A stretch of DNA of 64,000 nt from positions 806,001-870,000 of the forward strand of contig NZ_CP051201.1 of NCBI RefSeq assembly GCF_024181285.1, written 5' to 3'. Position 1 is the stretch's first letter. Every line of letters begins with the position of its first letter. Below the pieces are notes generated by a model, which had not been told where the DNA came from, did not search any database, and worked only from the letters and a program-made list of their open reading frames with translations. Origin of the DNA: Treponema sp. OMZ 790. GTDB taxonomy: Bacteria; Spirochaetota; Spirochaetia; Treponematales; Treponemataceae. Positions 17,395-28,006 of the stretch are shown here, piece by piece. The position numbers and the translations under genes are program-made.

Positions 17395-19431
17395 ATGACA
17401 TCCTGTAAATTTTATGATTTTAAACTCAAATATAAGATTTTAGCCTTTTTTCTTTTGATTTTTATGGGGCTTTATGCAAATCAAACCGAAGGTGTAAATT
17501 TATCTGCCGCTCTTTCATGCTTACAGAATTCGGCCAGACTTTTTACCGAAGAAAAATGGAAAGAAGCCTTATTTGAAGCCCAGCTCGGCGAAGTTTATGA
17601 TCCGAAAACTGCCGATTTTTTATATATTCAGGCTGTATGCAGTTTAAAATTAAAGATGCCCAATGCAGATATTTTAGACAAAGCTGAAGCCTCTTGTGCC
17701 GACGGAATGATTTGGCGTTTATACGACATAAATGCCGGCCGTTTATTGGCAGCTCAAGTTAATGCCGGAATGCTGAAATACGGAGAAGCTTTAAAACTTG
17801 TAAACAGTCTGCCCTTTGAATCGGCTGAGGGGGATTATGTAAAGGCCGATGCTCTTTACGGCTTGGGGCGGCATGATGAAGCAAAACGTTTAATCTCCGA
17901 CGCTCTTGACCGCTGGGCATTTGATTCCCGCTTTGCAAAATTGTTCTTTTTAAAAGAACGCGGTAAAAAGGTAAGTTTATTCGGGAAAAAATTGGCTGAG
18001 CATATAATCTCTCGTCTTTATGTGTGGCAGGATGAGGATCCTTCTCTTCTTCTGCTTGCAAGTCCTTTCGAAACAAAATCTGAAGATAATATCAGACGTT
18101 TAAAATTATACAGAGGAATGTATCTTCCTTTTACCGAATCTCATGATCTTTCGGATCTATACAACCGCTCATATTCTACACTGCTTTGTTTAAGATACGG
18201 TATAATCGATGAGCAAACTGCCGTACACGAATTTTTGTCGGCTAAAGTGTATTATTTTAATCCCATTCAAAAAGAATATCTTCTCACTCCGGCCATGTAT
18301 GAATCTCATTTGGTTGAACTTTTACGCTTGGTTGTAAATTCCGGATTGAGAAATGAACTTAAAAAATTTCTATCCGTTTATGAAGGTTTGATTGTAGATG
18401 ATGCAAACGGAGATTTGATTATCGATTCTAAAATTTACTATGAAAACGGCAGACCTTGGTGTGCGGAATTCGATACTTTTCAAACAGGTTATCCCGAATA
18501 TACCGTAGAATGCAATTTTGGAATTCCCTCGGTAATTCATGGTAAAAAAAATGAATACTCGGCGTCTTATGATGCTTATCCTGCCGTGAAAATTTTTACA
18601 AAAAACAATAAAAAATATACGATGCGGCCTCTCGATTTAAACTGGTCGCCGATAGAATTAAAAGAACTGGATTTAAAACTATATAATATCACCCAAAAGC
18701 AAAATTCCTTTTTTTCGTTAAAAGTCGATAAAAATGTTAGAACGCCCGGTGAGGGAACTCTTATTTATTCTTCTGCATTTTCCGAAGAAACTACATCCTA
18801 CATGGACGGAGGAATAAAGAAAGTATTTTTCGATAAAGGTATTCCTATAAAGGCGGAAGTTACTGTATATGGAGGAGTATATTCTCAAACCAATTACAGA
18901 AACGGCCGGCCGGTTTATGAGCATGTAGATAAAAACGGAGACGGTTATTTTGAAACAAGGATTGAATATAATTCGAATGAAACATTAAAGCGGATAGATA
19001 TAGATTTAAATAAAAATAAACTTTATGAATATTCCGAGCATTATGAAAAAAACGGATCGGTTGCAAAATTTTGGGATAGTGATGAAGACGGAGTTTTTGA
19101 GATTAAACATGTTCAATATGAAAACGGAGATTCTCAAACGGAGTGGATGCATCCGAAATTCAATAAAAAAATACGTGTCAATTTTAAACAAGGTACTCCG
19201 GTTAAATTGTTTGACGGAAAGCAAAATCTGACCATTTTACCCACCGATAAGGGGAATTTATTTTGGCTTAAACGAAGTCCTACAAACATCGAAAAAGTCA
19301 ACGAAAAAATAGTCGAAATATTTAACCAAACGGCTCTTCCGGTTGTTTCGTATATATTCAGTGTAAATGATATTGAAGTTTACGCAGTTCGTTCGGGAGG
19401 GTTTATTTTTGCGGAAATTATCAATGAATAA
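17395..19431 (+). CDS. Large exported protein of unknown function with N-terminal TPR-like region
   Basis: A 678-residue protein starting at ATG 17395, directly after tilS, with GGAGTGGAG as ribosome site. It has an N-terminal signal/membrane segment (KILAFFLLIFMGLYAN). Helical TPR-like repeats lie at about residues 30-180 (LFTEEKWKEALFEAQLGEVY, then ALYGLGRHDEAKRLI). The C-terminal half is rich in short beta motifs of the type DKNGDGYFETRIEY, KNKLYEYSEHY and DEDGVFEIKHVQYENG, which recall repeats seen in other treponemal surface or periplasmic proteins. No named family is recognised. Its end overlaps the HtrA-like gene. Confidence 0.55.
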   Translation: MTSCKFYDFKLKYKILAFFLLIFMGLYANQTEGVNLSAALSCLQNSARLFTEEKWKEALFEAQLGEVYDPKTADFLYIQAVCSLKLKMPNADILDKAEASCADGMIWRLYDINAGRLLAAQVNAGMLKYGEALKLVNSLPFESAEGDYVKADALYGLGRHDEAKRLISDALDRWAFDSRFAKLFFLKERGKKVSLFGKKLAEHIISRLYVWQDEDPSLLLLASPFETKSEDNIRRLKLYRGMYLPFTESHDLSDLYNRSYSTLLCLRYGIIDEQTAVHEFLSAKVYYFNPIQKEYLLTPAMYESHLVELLRLVVNSGLRNELKKFLSVYEGLIVDDANGDLIIDSKIYYENGRPWCAEFDTFQTGYPEYTVECNFGIPSVIHGKKNEYSASYDAYPAVKIFTKNNKKYTMRPLDLNWSPIELKELDLKLYNITQKQNSFFSLKVDKNVRTPGEGTLIYSSAFSEETTSYMDGGIKKVFFDKGIPIKAEVTVYGGVYSQTNYRNGRPVYEHVDKNGDGYFETRIEYNSNETLKRIDIDLNKNKLYEYSEHYEKNGSVAKFWDSDEDGVFEIKHVQYENGDSQTEWMHPKFNKKIRVNFKQGTPVKLFDGKQNLTILPTDKGNLFWLKRSPTNIEKVNEKIVEIFNQTALPVVSYIFSVNDIEVYAVRSGGFIFAEIINE

Positions 19432-21127
19432 AGTATATATAAGTTGTTTTTTTGTTCTCTTATTGTTTTTTTCTTGTACTTCGACTAAAGAATTTTCATA
19501 TGTGGATTATTCCGACAGATCCAGCGTATTGTATCAAGTTGAATATACCGAAAAACTTTTAAAATCAGGTGAGATAACTCAAGCTTTAATCCGTTCCCAA
19601 ATTCTTTGTCGCAATACAAAAGATTTTAAAGAAGTTGATGATTTAAACTTAAATGCCGTAAAAATGGCGGAAGAGGCTTTTTTTAAAAGTATAGATGAAA
19701 AAAATTGGGATGAGGCTGTCCGTTATTTTAGATCCCTTACGGCAATAGGAAAACGTCCGCCGCAGTGGACTGAAGAACGCATTTTCGATGAGATGCGTAT
19801 TGTATGGAAAAAAAACTCCGATATTCCTCTTTTAAACTTAAAAAACAAGAAAAATCCGGCAGCCGGCGGTTCGGCATCTTTTCCGCAAAATATAGACGAT
19901 ATGATAAAGGGCACTTTGACTGTTTGGGTTGATAAGGGAGCCCGCATACAAAAAGGTTTTGCTTCGCCTGATATAGTTATAGGTTCCGGTTTTTTTATAG
20001 ACTCCCGCGGCTACTTTATTACCAATTATCATGTTATTCAAAGCGAAGTGGATAAAAAATATAACGGTTATTCAAGGCTTTATATAAAATCTCCCGATAA
20101 CCCCAATGTAAAAATTCCTGCGAGGGTAGTCGGCTGGGATCCTTTGTTTGACCTTGCATTGGTAAAAACCGAGTATTCTCCCAAATTTATTTTTAATCTT
20201 GGTTCTTCAAAAGAATTAAGTGTAGGAAGCCGTATTTATGCGATAGGTTCTCCTGCCGGTTTGGAAAAAACTCTTACTTCGGGTATAGTTTCGGCAAAAT
20301 ACCGCAGGCTTTTTTCGATGGTTGACATAATGCAAATCGATGCTGCCGTCAATCACGGTAATTCGGGTGGCCCTATAGTAGATGATAAGGGTCTTGTTCA
20401 AGCTGTAGTATTTGCCGGTCTTGAAAGAAATGAAGGCCTCAATTTTGCAATTCCGGTTGAGCTTTTAAAGGCTGTCCTTCCTGATCTGTATAAGGGAGGA
20501 GCTGTAAAACATTCGTGGCTCGGCTGTCACGGGCAAGAACAAAAAGATAATCCTAAGATTGCAAATGGTGTTCCGAACGGAGTTCCGAACGGAGTTCTTG
20601 TAAATTATGTCCTCCCTGACGGTCCTTTTTCGATTTCGGGTATCAGTGAAGGTACGGTAATAAAAGAGATTAATGATATACCTGTAAATTCGGTTGAAGA
20701 AATACAGGCTAATTTATTGTCTATAGCCCCCGAAACTATTGTTCGTGTCAAAGGATATCAAAAAAATGAAGCCGGTATTTATGAAGAAAAAACTTGGCCG
20801 GTTTTATGCGCTCATAGGCCTTTGTATCCGGGAAATTCCGTTTTTAAAAAAGACAGCATTGCAAGGTCGATGCTTCCCGTTTTCGGCTTCAAGCTTGAAT
20901 CTTTGGGTAAAAGAAATTCCTATAGGGTTGCCGGTGTAATACCCGGCAGTTTCGCTGCTGAAAATTCTTTCGGTATAAACGATTATATTGAGCTTAACGG
21001 AAAAAGATGGGATGAGGAAAATGAAGAAGTTATCCATGTACGTATTTATACAAAAAAGGTTAGAGCCGGTTACATGGAAAGTTTTATGGTTTTAAGTGCT
21101 TACCTCGATAATCCTTCTTTCTTTTAA
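19409..21127 (+). CDS. HtrA-like trypsin-family serine protease, lipoprotein
   Basis: About 572 residues with a lipoprotein signal (LLLFFSC). The S1C protease domain has all three catalytic residues: His208 in NYHVI, Asp248 in DLALVK and Ser319 in GNSGGP. PDZ-like segments follow, beginning GISEGTVIKEINDIPVNSVEE, and a second PDZ-like region ends the chain. A short tandem repeat NGVPNGVPNGVL lies near residue 390. I prefer the TTG start at 19409, since GGGAGGG sits 7 bases upstream; an in-frame ATG at 19424 is the alternative. Probably a periplasmic or surface quality-control protease. It overlaps the preceding gene. Confidence 0.85.
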   Translation: MRKLSMNKVYISCFFVLLLFFSCTSTKEFSYVDYSDRSSVLYQVEYTEKLLKSGEITQALIRSQILCRNTKDFKEVDDLNLNAVKMAEEAFFKSIDEKNWDEAVRYFRSLTAIGKRPPQWTEERIFDEMRIVWKKNSDIPLLNLKNKKNPAAGGSASFPQNIDDMIKGTLTVWVDKGARIQKGFASPDIVIGSGFFIDSRGYFITNYHVIQSEVDKKYNGYSRLYIKSPDNPNVKIPARVVGWDPLFDLALVKTEYSPKFIFNLGSSKELSVGSRIYAIGSPAGLEKTLTSGIVSAKYRRLFSMVDIMQIDAAVNHGNSGGPIVDDKGLVQAVVFAGLERNEGLNFAIPVELLKAVLPDLYKGGAVKHSWLGCHGQEQKDNPKIANGVPNGVPNGVLVNYVLPDGPFSISGISEGTVIKEINDIPVNSVEEIQANLLSIAPETIVRVKGYQKNEAGIYEEKTWPVLCAHRPLYPGNSVFKKDSIARSMLPVFGFKLESLGKRNSYRVAGVIPGSFAAENSFGINDYIELNGKRWDEENEEVIHVRIYTKKVRAGYMESFMVLSAYLDNPSFF

Positions 21128-21140
21128 AAAAATCGTGATT

Positions 21141-22385
21141 TTAATTTTTTTCGGATTTTTCTATTATTTCAAGACAGGCCTTTAAAGCATATTGTTGTTT
21201 TACAGGATAATCGGGGGCAGTGCCTGTTTCAGCATTATTTGAGCCGTCAGGGTTCATGGTATAAAACATGTCGTATTTTATAAGCATACCACTTTTGGGA
21301 AATTTCAGATAGACAGGATGAAGGGGTAATAAGCCCGCTCCGCCTGTATTTTCGCCGACAAGACTTGCAAAGCCTGTCTGCTTACAAAGGGCTGCGAAGG
21401 CATCCGAGGCAGAATAGCATTTTCTATTTATAAGCACCCATATTTTTCCGTCAAATTGAAAATCGCTTATTTCAGGCTCTACGGTGTATTCTAAATCATA
21501 GGCTTCTTTAAAAGAAGCTGCTTCTTCTTTATTTAAATTTTCCAAGAGCGGTAAATTTTTTCTCTTTGAAATTTTTGCAGGGAAAAGACCTCTATCTCCT
21601 TTTAAGAAGAAGGGAAGGTAGCGGTCTGAAAATTCTGAAGGGTTATAAAGAGCAATCATTTTAAAAGTCTTTGCTTCTTTTAACAGAGGAGAAACTAAAA
21701 ATTTCTTCCATAAAAGGGTATAGCCTCCTCCGTTATCCCTTAAATCTATTATTAAATGTTTATATTTGTTTTTTGTTATTTCTTTTTGATACTTTTTAAA
21801 ATCATTCCAATCAAAATTTTTTGTAGATAAAAATGTCGGTATTTTTATATAAAAAATATCATCTTTTATTTCTTTAAATAAAAATCGGCCTATATCTTCC
21901 GGTTTTTCTTCATGGCCTTGAAGTTTTTGCATATAGTCCGTATTACCGCCCACCCCTTTTTCATAAAAGGTCTCGACTCTTTTATCCTGCTTTATATAGT
22001 GAAAATCTTCATCTCTTTTGTCTTCTAAAGAAATTGTTTTAATATCTTTTGTATATGAGCGATAATCTACAATTCCCAAATGTCCGAAAAAATGATTGTC
22101 CGTAATTATGGAGCAGATTATATCGTAAAATTGCATATAGTCAATTTCGGTTTTTAGGTTTTTTAGTTTTTCGGCGTAATATGTTTTAATTGATTTTAAA
22201 TCGGCTCCGTTTTTTATGCATGTATTTTTATTGGGATAACCTGTATCGATAAAATCCCAAAAATATTCGTAATCGGTTTTCATTTCTTTTAAGGGGATAA
22301 AACGCTCTTCATCGCTCTTTGAATAATTTGAGCAAGAAAATACCAATAAGCCGAATATAAAAAGTATAAAATATTTTTTTATCAT
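21141..22385 (-). CDS. S41-family peptidase, lipoprotein
   Basis: A 414-residue protein with a lipoprotein signal (FGLLVFSC). The S41 core is visible: YKHLIIDLRDNGGGYTLLW, then ISDFQFDGKIWVLINRKCYSASDAFAA with the candidate nucleophile serine, and LVGENTGGAG. A PDZ domain is not obvious, so it resembles the smaller tail-specific protease-like lipoproteins. It is convergent with the HtrA-like gene, 13 bp between stops, and stands alone on the minus strand. Confidence 0.8.
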   Translation of the reverse strand: MIKKYFILFIFGLLVFSCSNYSKSDEERFIPLKEMKTDYEYFWDFIDTGYPNKNTCIKNGADLKSIKTYYAEKLKNLKTEIDYMQFYDIICSIITDNHFFGHLGIVDYRSYTKDIKTISLEDKRDEDFHYIKQDKRVETFYEKGVGGNTDYMQKLQGHEEKPEDIGRFLFKEIKDDIFYIKIPTFLSTKNFDWNDFKKYQKEITKNKYKHLIIDLRDNGGGYTLLWKKFLVSPLLKEAKTFKMIALYNPSEFSDRYLPFFLKGDRGLFPAKISKRKNLPLLENLNKEEAASFKEAYDLEYTVEPEISDFQFDGKIWVLINRKCYSASDAFAALCKQTGFASLVGENTGGAGLLPLHPVYLKFPKSGMLIKYDMFYTMNPDGSNNAETGTAPDYPVKQQYALKACLEIIEKSEKN

Positions 22386-22518
22386 ACAATAATTATGAAT
22401 GATAATTTTTGAATTGTCAAGTTGAATATTTCTTGCCTTTGGCCGGTTATTTTGTTATTATTACATTATCATTCATTCCGTAATGAGATGATAAACCATG
22501 TACACTTGGAGGTGTTTT

Positions 22519-22974
22519 ATGAAAAAACAAGCCGGAATTTTTAAAAGGCCCGTTTCTCTTTTTGCAGTATTTTTACTTTTTTGCTCATGTATGCTCTATG
22601 GGAAAGATATGCTTATAAACTTTGCCGATTTGCCCGAAAAGGCTCAAAGTTATGTTAAAGCTCATTTTCCCGATGCAAAGCCCGTAAAAGTCGAAAAAGA
22701 AAAAGACGGCCTATCGGTAAAGTATGAGCTTAAGCTTGATAACATGATTGATCTTGACTTTAACTCGAAAGGCGAAATCACCGGTATTGACGGGAACTTA
22801 AAACTTCCCGATTCCGTTATACCCGAAAAAATTTTAGAATACGTAAAAAAGAATTATCCCGATAACCATATTACCGATTGGAATCTTGAAAAAAAGACCC
22901 AAGAAGTTGAGCTTGATAATGGGCTTGAGCTTAAATTCGATTTAAAAGGAAAGTTTTTGAGGATGGATAAATAG
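22519..22974 (+). CDS. Secreted PepSY-like domain protein (PF11396 type)
   Basis: A 151-residue protein starting at ATG 22519, since TTGGAGGTG lies just upstream. A signal peptide (ending CSCMLYG) precedes two tandem PepSY-like units: LPEKAQSYVKAHFPDAKPVKV with YELKLDNMIDLDFNSKGEI, and VIPEKILEYVKKNYPDNHI with EVELDNGLELKFDLKGKF. Such domains are common in secreted proteins of anaerobes and may inhibit or bind proteases. It lies next to a protease gene of opposite strand. The role is unproven. Confidence 0.7.
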   Translation: MKKQAGIFKRPVSLFAVFLLFCSCMLYGKDMLINFADLPEKAQSYVKAHFPDAKPVKVEKEKDGLSVKYELKLDNMIDLDFNSKGEITGIDGNLKLPDSVIPEKILEYVKKNYPDNHITDWNLEKKTQEVELDNGLELKFDLKGKFLRMDK

Positions 22975-22999
22975 AGGGGGAAAGGGAAACTTGTTCTGA

Positions 23000-23050
23000 A
23001 AAAGGGGACATTTTTATTGTGCTAAAATAGGGGACTTTTCTATGGTGCAT
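23000..23050 (+). repeat. Imperfect direct repeat of a GGGGAC-type motif
   Basis: AAAGGGGACATTTTTATTGTG is followed about 28 bp later by a similar ATAGGGGACTTTTCTATGGTG. The two tandem units lie between the PepSY-like gene and the dnaG promoter. Function unknown; possibly a remnant of an insertion. Confidence 0.35.
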
Positions 23051-23072
23051 TGACACCGACCAAACTCTGTGC

Positions 23073-23101
23073 TTGATTTTTAAGCCTCTTTATAGTAAAA
23101 T
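23073..23101 (+). promoter_or_regulatory. Predicted dnaG-rpoD promoter
   Basis: TTGATT (23073-23078) and TAAAAT (23096-23101), spacer 17 bp, with ribosome site AAGGAGAG upstream of the dnaG ATG at 23132. Confidence 0.5.
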
Positions 23102-23131
23102 CACTTACCTAAAAAACTTAAGGAGAGTTAA

Positions 23132-24919
23132 ATGCCTAAGATAAGTTCAAAAACAATCGATGCAGTAACCGAAATGACAGATATTGTATCCCTTGTCGAG
23201 AACTATACCCGGCTGGAAAAGCGGGGGACAAACTGGTGGGGCTGCTGTCCCTTCCATAACGAAAAAACTCCTTCATTTAATGTTGTTCCCGATAAAAGGA
23301 TGTATTATTGTTTCGGCTGCCACAAGGGCGGCGGAACCATCAACTTTTTGATGGAGATGGAAAAGCTTTCCTTTACAGAGGCCGTAGAACGGCTTGCAAA
23401 AAGTGCAGGTATTGAGGTCATCTATGAGGGAGGGAGCTATGTTCCCGATGAAGGGGCAAAGCTTAAAGACGAAATCTTAGAACTTTACGGCAAGGTTGCA
23501 GGCAGCTTTCATTTTCTTTTAACTCAAAATCCTTTGGGGAAAAAAGCCCTCGATTACCTTCTTTCCCGAAATGTTTCTCCCGAAATAATCGAAAAATTTA
23601 ATCTGGGTTATTCCCCTCAAGACAGACGCTGGCTTCATAGGTTTTTGCTGTCAAAAAATTACTCCGAATCCCTGCTGGAAAAAACCGGTCTTTTTTCTAA
23701 AAACTATAAAAATACGGCTTTTTTTTCGGACAGGCTTATGTTTCCGATTTGCGACCGCCATGGGAAGACTATAGCATTCGGAGGCCGTATTTTGGAAGGG
23801 GAGGGGCCTAAGTATCTAAACTCTTCCGATATGCCTCAATATAAAAAAGGGGAAACCGTTTTTGCCTTTCATCATGCCTTAGCCGAAATCCGCAAGTCCA
23901 AATCGGTAATTTTGTGCGAAGGCTACATGGATGTTTTAGCCTTTTTTCAGGCCGGAATCGAAAATGCCGTAGCACCCTTGGGAACGGCCCTTACCGAAGA
24001 TCAGGTAAAACTTTTAAAGTCCTTTGCTGAAACTTTTTATCTTGCCTTTGATTCCGATTCGGCGGGGCAGGAGGCTTCCTACAAGGCAATTAAGCTTTGC
24101 CGCAGCCTCGGGGTAAATGTACGCGTCTTATACATGAAGGATGGGAAGGACCCTTCCGAAATTTTACAAAAAAAAGGAAAAGACGGCTTGAAATTTCTTT
24201 TGGACTGTGCTATAATAGATGATGATTATCTTATACAAATTGCGTCCATGAGGTTTGATATAAGCAGTCCGGAAGGTAAGGCACGAGCTATAGCCTTTTT
24301 ATTTCCGTATATTGAGGTCTTGGAATCCGATATTCAAAGAGAGTCTGCAATTTCTAAACTTTCATCGGCCTTTGGTGTCAGTCAACAAGCAATTTTCGGC
24401 GATTATGTTAACCGCGAAAAAAAAGCTCTAAGGCATATAGTTGACGAAGTAAAACAAAAGCCGGTAGATATAAGAATGAATGCCGAGTTACGATTGGTGC
24501 TTGCTGTAGCTGCAAACCCCGATCTGTTTTCCCGTTTGCGTTCCGAATTGAGCTCCGATGATTTTGAGGATTTTTATGCCAGATATTTGTTTATTGTTTT
24601 AGAAGAATGTTATAGAGAAGGTGCCTATACTTATGCAAATCTAATGCACAGATGCGGTGAAGAAAAATTAAAGGATATTGTTTCTCAAACAATATCTAAG
24701 GGTGAATTCGCCGACAACTCTGAAAAAGTAGTCAGTGACGGCATAAATTTTATAAAACAAAATATTCTGCAAAAACAAAAAGACAAAATTATAGGCAGAC
24801 TGAGATTATTACATGGAGAAAAGAATATCGATACGGTAAACTTGACAAAAGAACTAATGGAAGAAAAGAAGAGCATCGATATTCAACTAAAAAATTTAAA
24901 GGGAAAGGCATATGACTGA
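23132..24919 (+). CDS. dnaG: DNA primase
   Basis: A 595-residue DnaG. The N-terminal CHC2 zinc finger is intact ([11 protein letters not shown], then [10 protein letters not shown]). The primase core follows ([22 protein letters not shown]). The TOPRIM domain has [14 protein letters not shown] near residue 268 and [12 protein letters not shown]. The C-terminal helicase-binding region is moderately conserved. DnaG makes RNA primers at replication forks. It overlaps rpoD by 8 bp, the classical macromolecular synthesis operon without rpsU. Confidence 0.96.
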   Translation: MPKISSKTIDAVTEMTDIVSLVENYTRLEKRGTNWWGCCPFHNEKTPSFNVVPDKRMYYCFGCHKGGGTINFLMEMEKLSFTEAVERLAKSAGIEVIYEGGSYVPDEGAKLKDEILELYGKVAGSFHFLLTQNPLGKKALDYLLSRNVSPEIIEKFNLGYSPQDRRWLHRFLLSKNYSESLLEKTGLFSKNYKNTAFFSDRLMFPICDRHGKTIAFGGRILEGEGPKYLNSSDMPQYKKGETVFAFHHALAEIRKSKSVILCEGYMDVLAFFQAGIENAVAPLGTALTEDQVKLLKSFAETFYLAFDSDSAGQEASYKAIKLCRSLGVNVRVLYMKDGKDPSEILQKKGKDGLKFLLDCAIIDDDYLIQIASMRFDISSPEGKARAIAFLFPYIEVLESDIQRESAISKLSSAFGVSQQAIFGDYVNREKKALRHIVDEVKQKPVDIRMNAELRLVLAVAANPDLFSRLRSELSSDDFEDFYARYLFIVLEECYREGAYTYANLMHRCGEEKLKDIVSQTISKGEFADNSEKVVSDGINFIKQNILQKQKDKIIGRLRLLHGEKNIDTVNLTKELMEEKKSIDIQLKNLKGKAYD

Positions 24920-26774
24920 TCTCGAAAAGAATCCTGCGATTATCAAACTTTTGGAGTATGCCAAAAGAAAGCGCACAATAGGATTGGGTGATCTTGATGA
25001 TTTATTGCCCGAAGACTTAATGTCTCCGGAAACTATACCTGATATTCTGGATATTTTGGAAGCAGCCGGTGTTCAAATAAAAAATGAAGGGGTATCCGAA
25101 GCTAATTCGGAGGCCGATTCCGATTCACAAAACGGACAGGATGAAGATTATCGATTATTGGATGATGAGTATGAAGATGACGATGATGATGATATAAAGA
25201 CTCCTTATTCCGATGATATTGAAGCTCCGTATGAAGAAAAAGAAAAGCCCAGACATGAGACGGCAAAAAAACTGGTAAGAACTGCTCATGAAGCAGGCGT
25301 GGATGATCCCATAAAGCTTTATCTGCAAGAGATAGGCAAAGAAGACCTTTTAACTGCCGATGAAGAAGTTTCTCTTTCGAAAAGCATGGAAGACGGAGAA
25401 GCTATCATAAAAAAGGTTATAAAAAACTCGGGTATTTTAATTCCGGAATTCTTCGTAATCGGACAAAAGGCTTTTTCAAAACTTGATCCTGCGGAATCAA
25501 ATAAACCGCGTAAAGAGTTAAGTGAAGAAATGGCCGAAAAAAAGCGTCTTAAGCAGGTTTACGGCGACAGCTTGAGGAACATATATTCCGAAATAAAGCA
25601 ATATATGTCTTTAAAAAAGCACTGCTATGACCGTGAAACTCTGGAAAGCTTTTCGGAAAGTCCTGAACTTCAAACTTTGCGGAAGAAGATTTTTAACAGT
25701 CTTAAACGTATTCACATTGAATCGGAGGAAATCGAAAAGATTTCGGACCGCTTTATTGAAGCTACCGAAAAGGTGCAGGATTATCAAAATAAAAAAGAGC
25801 GAAAAGAAAAACAGCTGGGCATTAAAAGCTATGCCGATTTAAGAAAACTGGGTAAGCGGCTTGCAATTCCTCGGGAAAGAGAAAAGCTCGAAAAAGAACT
25901 TAATATTTCGGCAAATGAAGTAAAAGATATTTATACTCAAATTCAGGTATTAACCCGCAAAATTCGCAAGATAGAGTACGATTTTGAGGCGGCCGTTGAT
26001 GAAGTTATTGAGCTCACTTCCGAAATTAAAAACGGCCAAAGGATGCTTAAAAATGCAAAAGATAAACTTATAAATGCAAACTTGCGTCTTGTCGTTTCGA
26101 TTGCCAAGAAGTACATCAACAGAGGCTTGCAATTTTTTGATCTTGTACAGGAAGGAAACATCGGGCTTATAAAGGCTGTCGAAAAATTTGAGTATCGAAA
26201 AGGTTATAAATTTTCGACCTATGCCACTTGGTGGATAAGGCAGGCTATAACCCGTTCTATTTCGGATCAGGCACGTACAATCCGTGTTCCTGTTCACATG
26301 ATAGAGCAGATAAATAAGGTAAACAGGGAATCGCGTCAGCTTATGCAAAAACTCGGCCGCGAACCCAATGATGATGAAATAGCATTGCAGCTGGGCTGGT
26401 CAATCGAAAAGGTTAAACAGGTTAAAAATGTTGCTAGGGAGCCGATCTCTCTTGAAACGCCTATAGGTGAAGAAGAAGATACCCTTTTGGGAGACTTAAT
26501 CGAAGATAAGGGTGTTGAAAATCCTTCAAACCGCACGGAACTGACTCTTTTGCAGGAACAGCTTGAAATGGTTCTTTCAAGTTTACCGGAACGTGAACAA
26601 GAAGTTTTAAAAATGCGTTTCGGCATCGAGGGCGGCTATCCTCTTACGCTTGAGGAAGTGGGCTTGTATTTTGATGTAACACGCGAAAGAATAAGACAGA
26701 TAGAAGCAAAGGGATTAAGGCGCTTACGCCATCCCAAACGCAGCAGAAGATTAAAAGATTATCTTGATAATTGA
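24912..26774 (+). CDS. rpoD: Primary RNA polymerase sigma factor (sigma-70)
   Basis: A 620-residue sigma-70. Region 1.1 is followed by an acidic stretch (DDDDDD near residue 90). Region 1.2 starts at [11 protein letters not shown] near residue 132. A long non-conserved region follows, then region 2 ([43 protein letters not shown]). Region 3 is at [12 protein letters not shown] and region 4 at [21 protein letters not shown]. It recognises the TTGACA/TATAAT-type promoters proposed elsewhere in the window. It overlaps dnaG by 8 bp. Confidence 0.97.
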   Translation: MTDLEKNPAIIKLLEYAKRKRTIGLGDLDDLLPEDLMSPETIPDILDILEAAGVQIKNEGVSEANSEADSDSQNGQDEDYRLLDDEYEDDDDDDIKTPYSDDIEAPYEEKEKPRHETAKKLVRTAHEAGVDDPIKLYLQEIGKEDLLTADEEVSLSKSMEDGEAIIKKVIKNSGILIPEFFVIGQKAFSKLDPAESNKPRKELSEEMAEKKRLKQVYGDSLRNIYSEIKQYMSLKKHCYDRETLESFSESPELQTLRKKIFNSLKRIHIESEEIEKISDRFIEATEKVQDYQNKKERKEKQLGIKSYADLRKLGKRLAIPREREKLEKELNISANEVKDIYTQIQVLTRKIRKIEYDFEAAVDEVIELTSEIKNGQRMLKNAKDKLINANLRLVVSIAKKYINRGLQFFDLVQEGNIGLIKAVEKFEYRKGYKFSTYATWWIRQAITRSISDQARTIRVPVHMIEQINKVNRESRQLMQKLGREPNDDEIALQLGWSIEKVKQVKNVAREPISLETPIGEEEDTLLGDLIEDKGVENPSNRTELTLLQEQLEMVLSSLPEREQEVLKMRFGIEGGYPLTLEEVGLYFDVTRERIRQIEAKGLRRLRHPKRSRRLKDYLDN

Positions 26775-26803
26775 TTATTTTGACCATTAAAGGGGTGTAA
26801 TTT

Positions 26804-27634
26804 ATGGATAATGATGTATTGGAAAAATTGAGAGCTTTGCAGGACATTCTTGCTCGAAAAAACGAGCTTGAAACGGAAATCTTGGATGCGCCCAAGGCTC
26901 TTACACAGCAGGAAGAGCTTTTGGAAAAATTAAAATCCGGTTATATCGAAAAAAACAGCGAATATGAAGAGCTGCGCAAGGGTATTGCCGTATTGAAAGC
27001 CGATCTTTTTGAAGCTGAGCAAAAAAGAGAAAAAGCCGAAAAGGCAATGGATAATATCGAAACCCAGCGTGAATATGAAATCTTACAAAAAGAAATTGAC
27101 GATTCTACTGCAAAAACTGAAAATATCCGAAAAGATTTGCAGAGACTTGAGGGTCAGTTTAAGATTTTGGACACGACCATTAAACAAGAAGAGGAACTCA
27201 TCGAGCAGACCGAAAACGAACTTAAAGAGCATAAGCTCCTTTTGGATTCTGAGGTTGCCGAAAAGCAGGGCAAGGTTGAACATCTGAAAGAAGAGGAAAA
27301 AAAACTTTCTCCCGGCCTCAGCGATGAAACTATGTTTAAGTTCGACAGGATTATTAGAAATAAGCAGGGCGTAGGTATTGTTTCCGTTCAAGGGAACGTA
27401 TGTATGGGATGCCACATGATTTTGCCTGCACAGTTTGTAAATGAGGTCAGATCCGGTCACGATATAAAATTTTGCCCCTATTGCAGCCGAATTTTATTTT
27501 ATGAAGAATCCGAATTGACGACTGAGCAAGAAGCCTTTTTTAATGATTCCGATATGGGCGGGCTTGCCGACTTGGACGATTTATCGAATGATGACTTTCT
27601 TTCAAGTTTTGGAGGCGATAAAGACGAAGATTAG
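26804..27634 (+). CDS. Coiled-coil zinc-ribbon protein (DUF164/C4-type)
   Basis: A 276-residue protein. A long helical hairpin fills residues 1-175, rich in Glu, Lys and Leu. It is followed by the C4 zinc ribbon CMGCHMILPAQFVNEV with FCPYCSRILFYEE, and an acidic tail. The family is widespread and of uncertain function, with suggested nucleic-acid or chaperone-like roles. It follows rpoD by 29 bp and precedes the RNase P RNA gene, probably in the same transcription unit. Confidence 0.85.
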   Translation: MDNDVLEKLRALQDILARKNELETEILDAPKALTQQEELLEKLKSGYIEKNSEYEELRKGIAVLKADLFEAEQKREKAEKAMDNIETQREYEILQKEIDDSTAKTENIRKDLQRLEGQFKILDTTIKQEEELIEQTENELKEHKLLLDSEVAEKQGKVEHLKEEEKKLSPGLSDETMFKFDRIIRNKQGVGIVSVQGNVCMGCHMILPAQFVNEVRSGHDIKFCPYCSRILFYEESELTTEQEAFFNDSDMGGLADLDDLSNDDFLSSFGGDKDED

Positions 27635-27642
27635 ATAATTTT

Positions 27643-27984
27643 GGGATTAAAGGAACCGCTGCTTTTGCAGAGGAAAGTCCGGACTCCTTCGGAAACGATG
27701 CCGGCTAACGGCCGGGGAACGAAAACAAAAGTTTTTGTTCACAGACAGTGCAACAGAAAGAAAACCGCCGCGTTTTGCGGTAAGGGTGAAAGGGCGGGGT
27801 AAGAGCCCACCGCGTTTTCGGCAACGGAAACGGCAATGTAAACCTCATCGGGAGCAAGGTTAAGCAGTAAAGAATCTCCGATTCTTAATTTACGGGTTAA
27901 CCGCGATAAAAGCCTGCTGCAAAGCAGGCTTAAGAAAGATGGTTCCGTCTGTTTTACAGAAACAGAATCCGGCTTATTAATCCC
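27643..27984 (+). ncRNA. rnpB: RNase P RNA (bacterial type A)
   Basis: The conserved 5' core GAGGAAAGTCCGGACTC and 3' core ACAGAATCCGGCTTATTA are both present. Helix P1 is formed by GGGATTA (27643-27649) and TAATCCC (27978-27984). A T run follows directly. Internal landmarks include the ACAGACAGTGCAACAGAAAG segment. It cleaves the 5' leaders of pre-tRNAs. Confidence 0.95.
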
Positions 27985-28006
27985 TTTTTTTAAAGGTATT
28001 GAAAAT

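Noticed and set aside
22975..23072. Insertion sequence end between the PepSY-like gene and dnaG
   Set aside because: Only two short similar stretches are present, with no transposase fragment or terminal inverted repeats.
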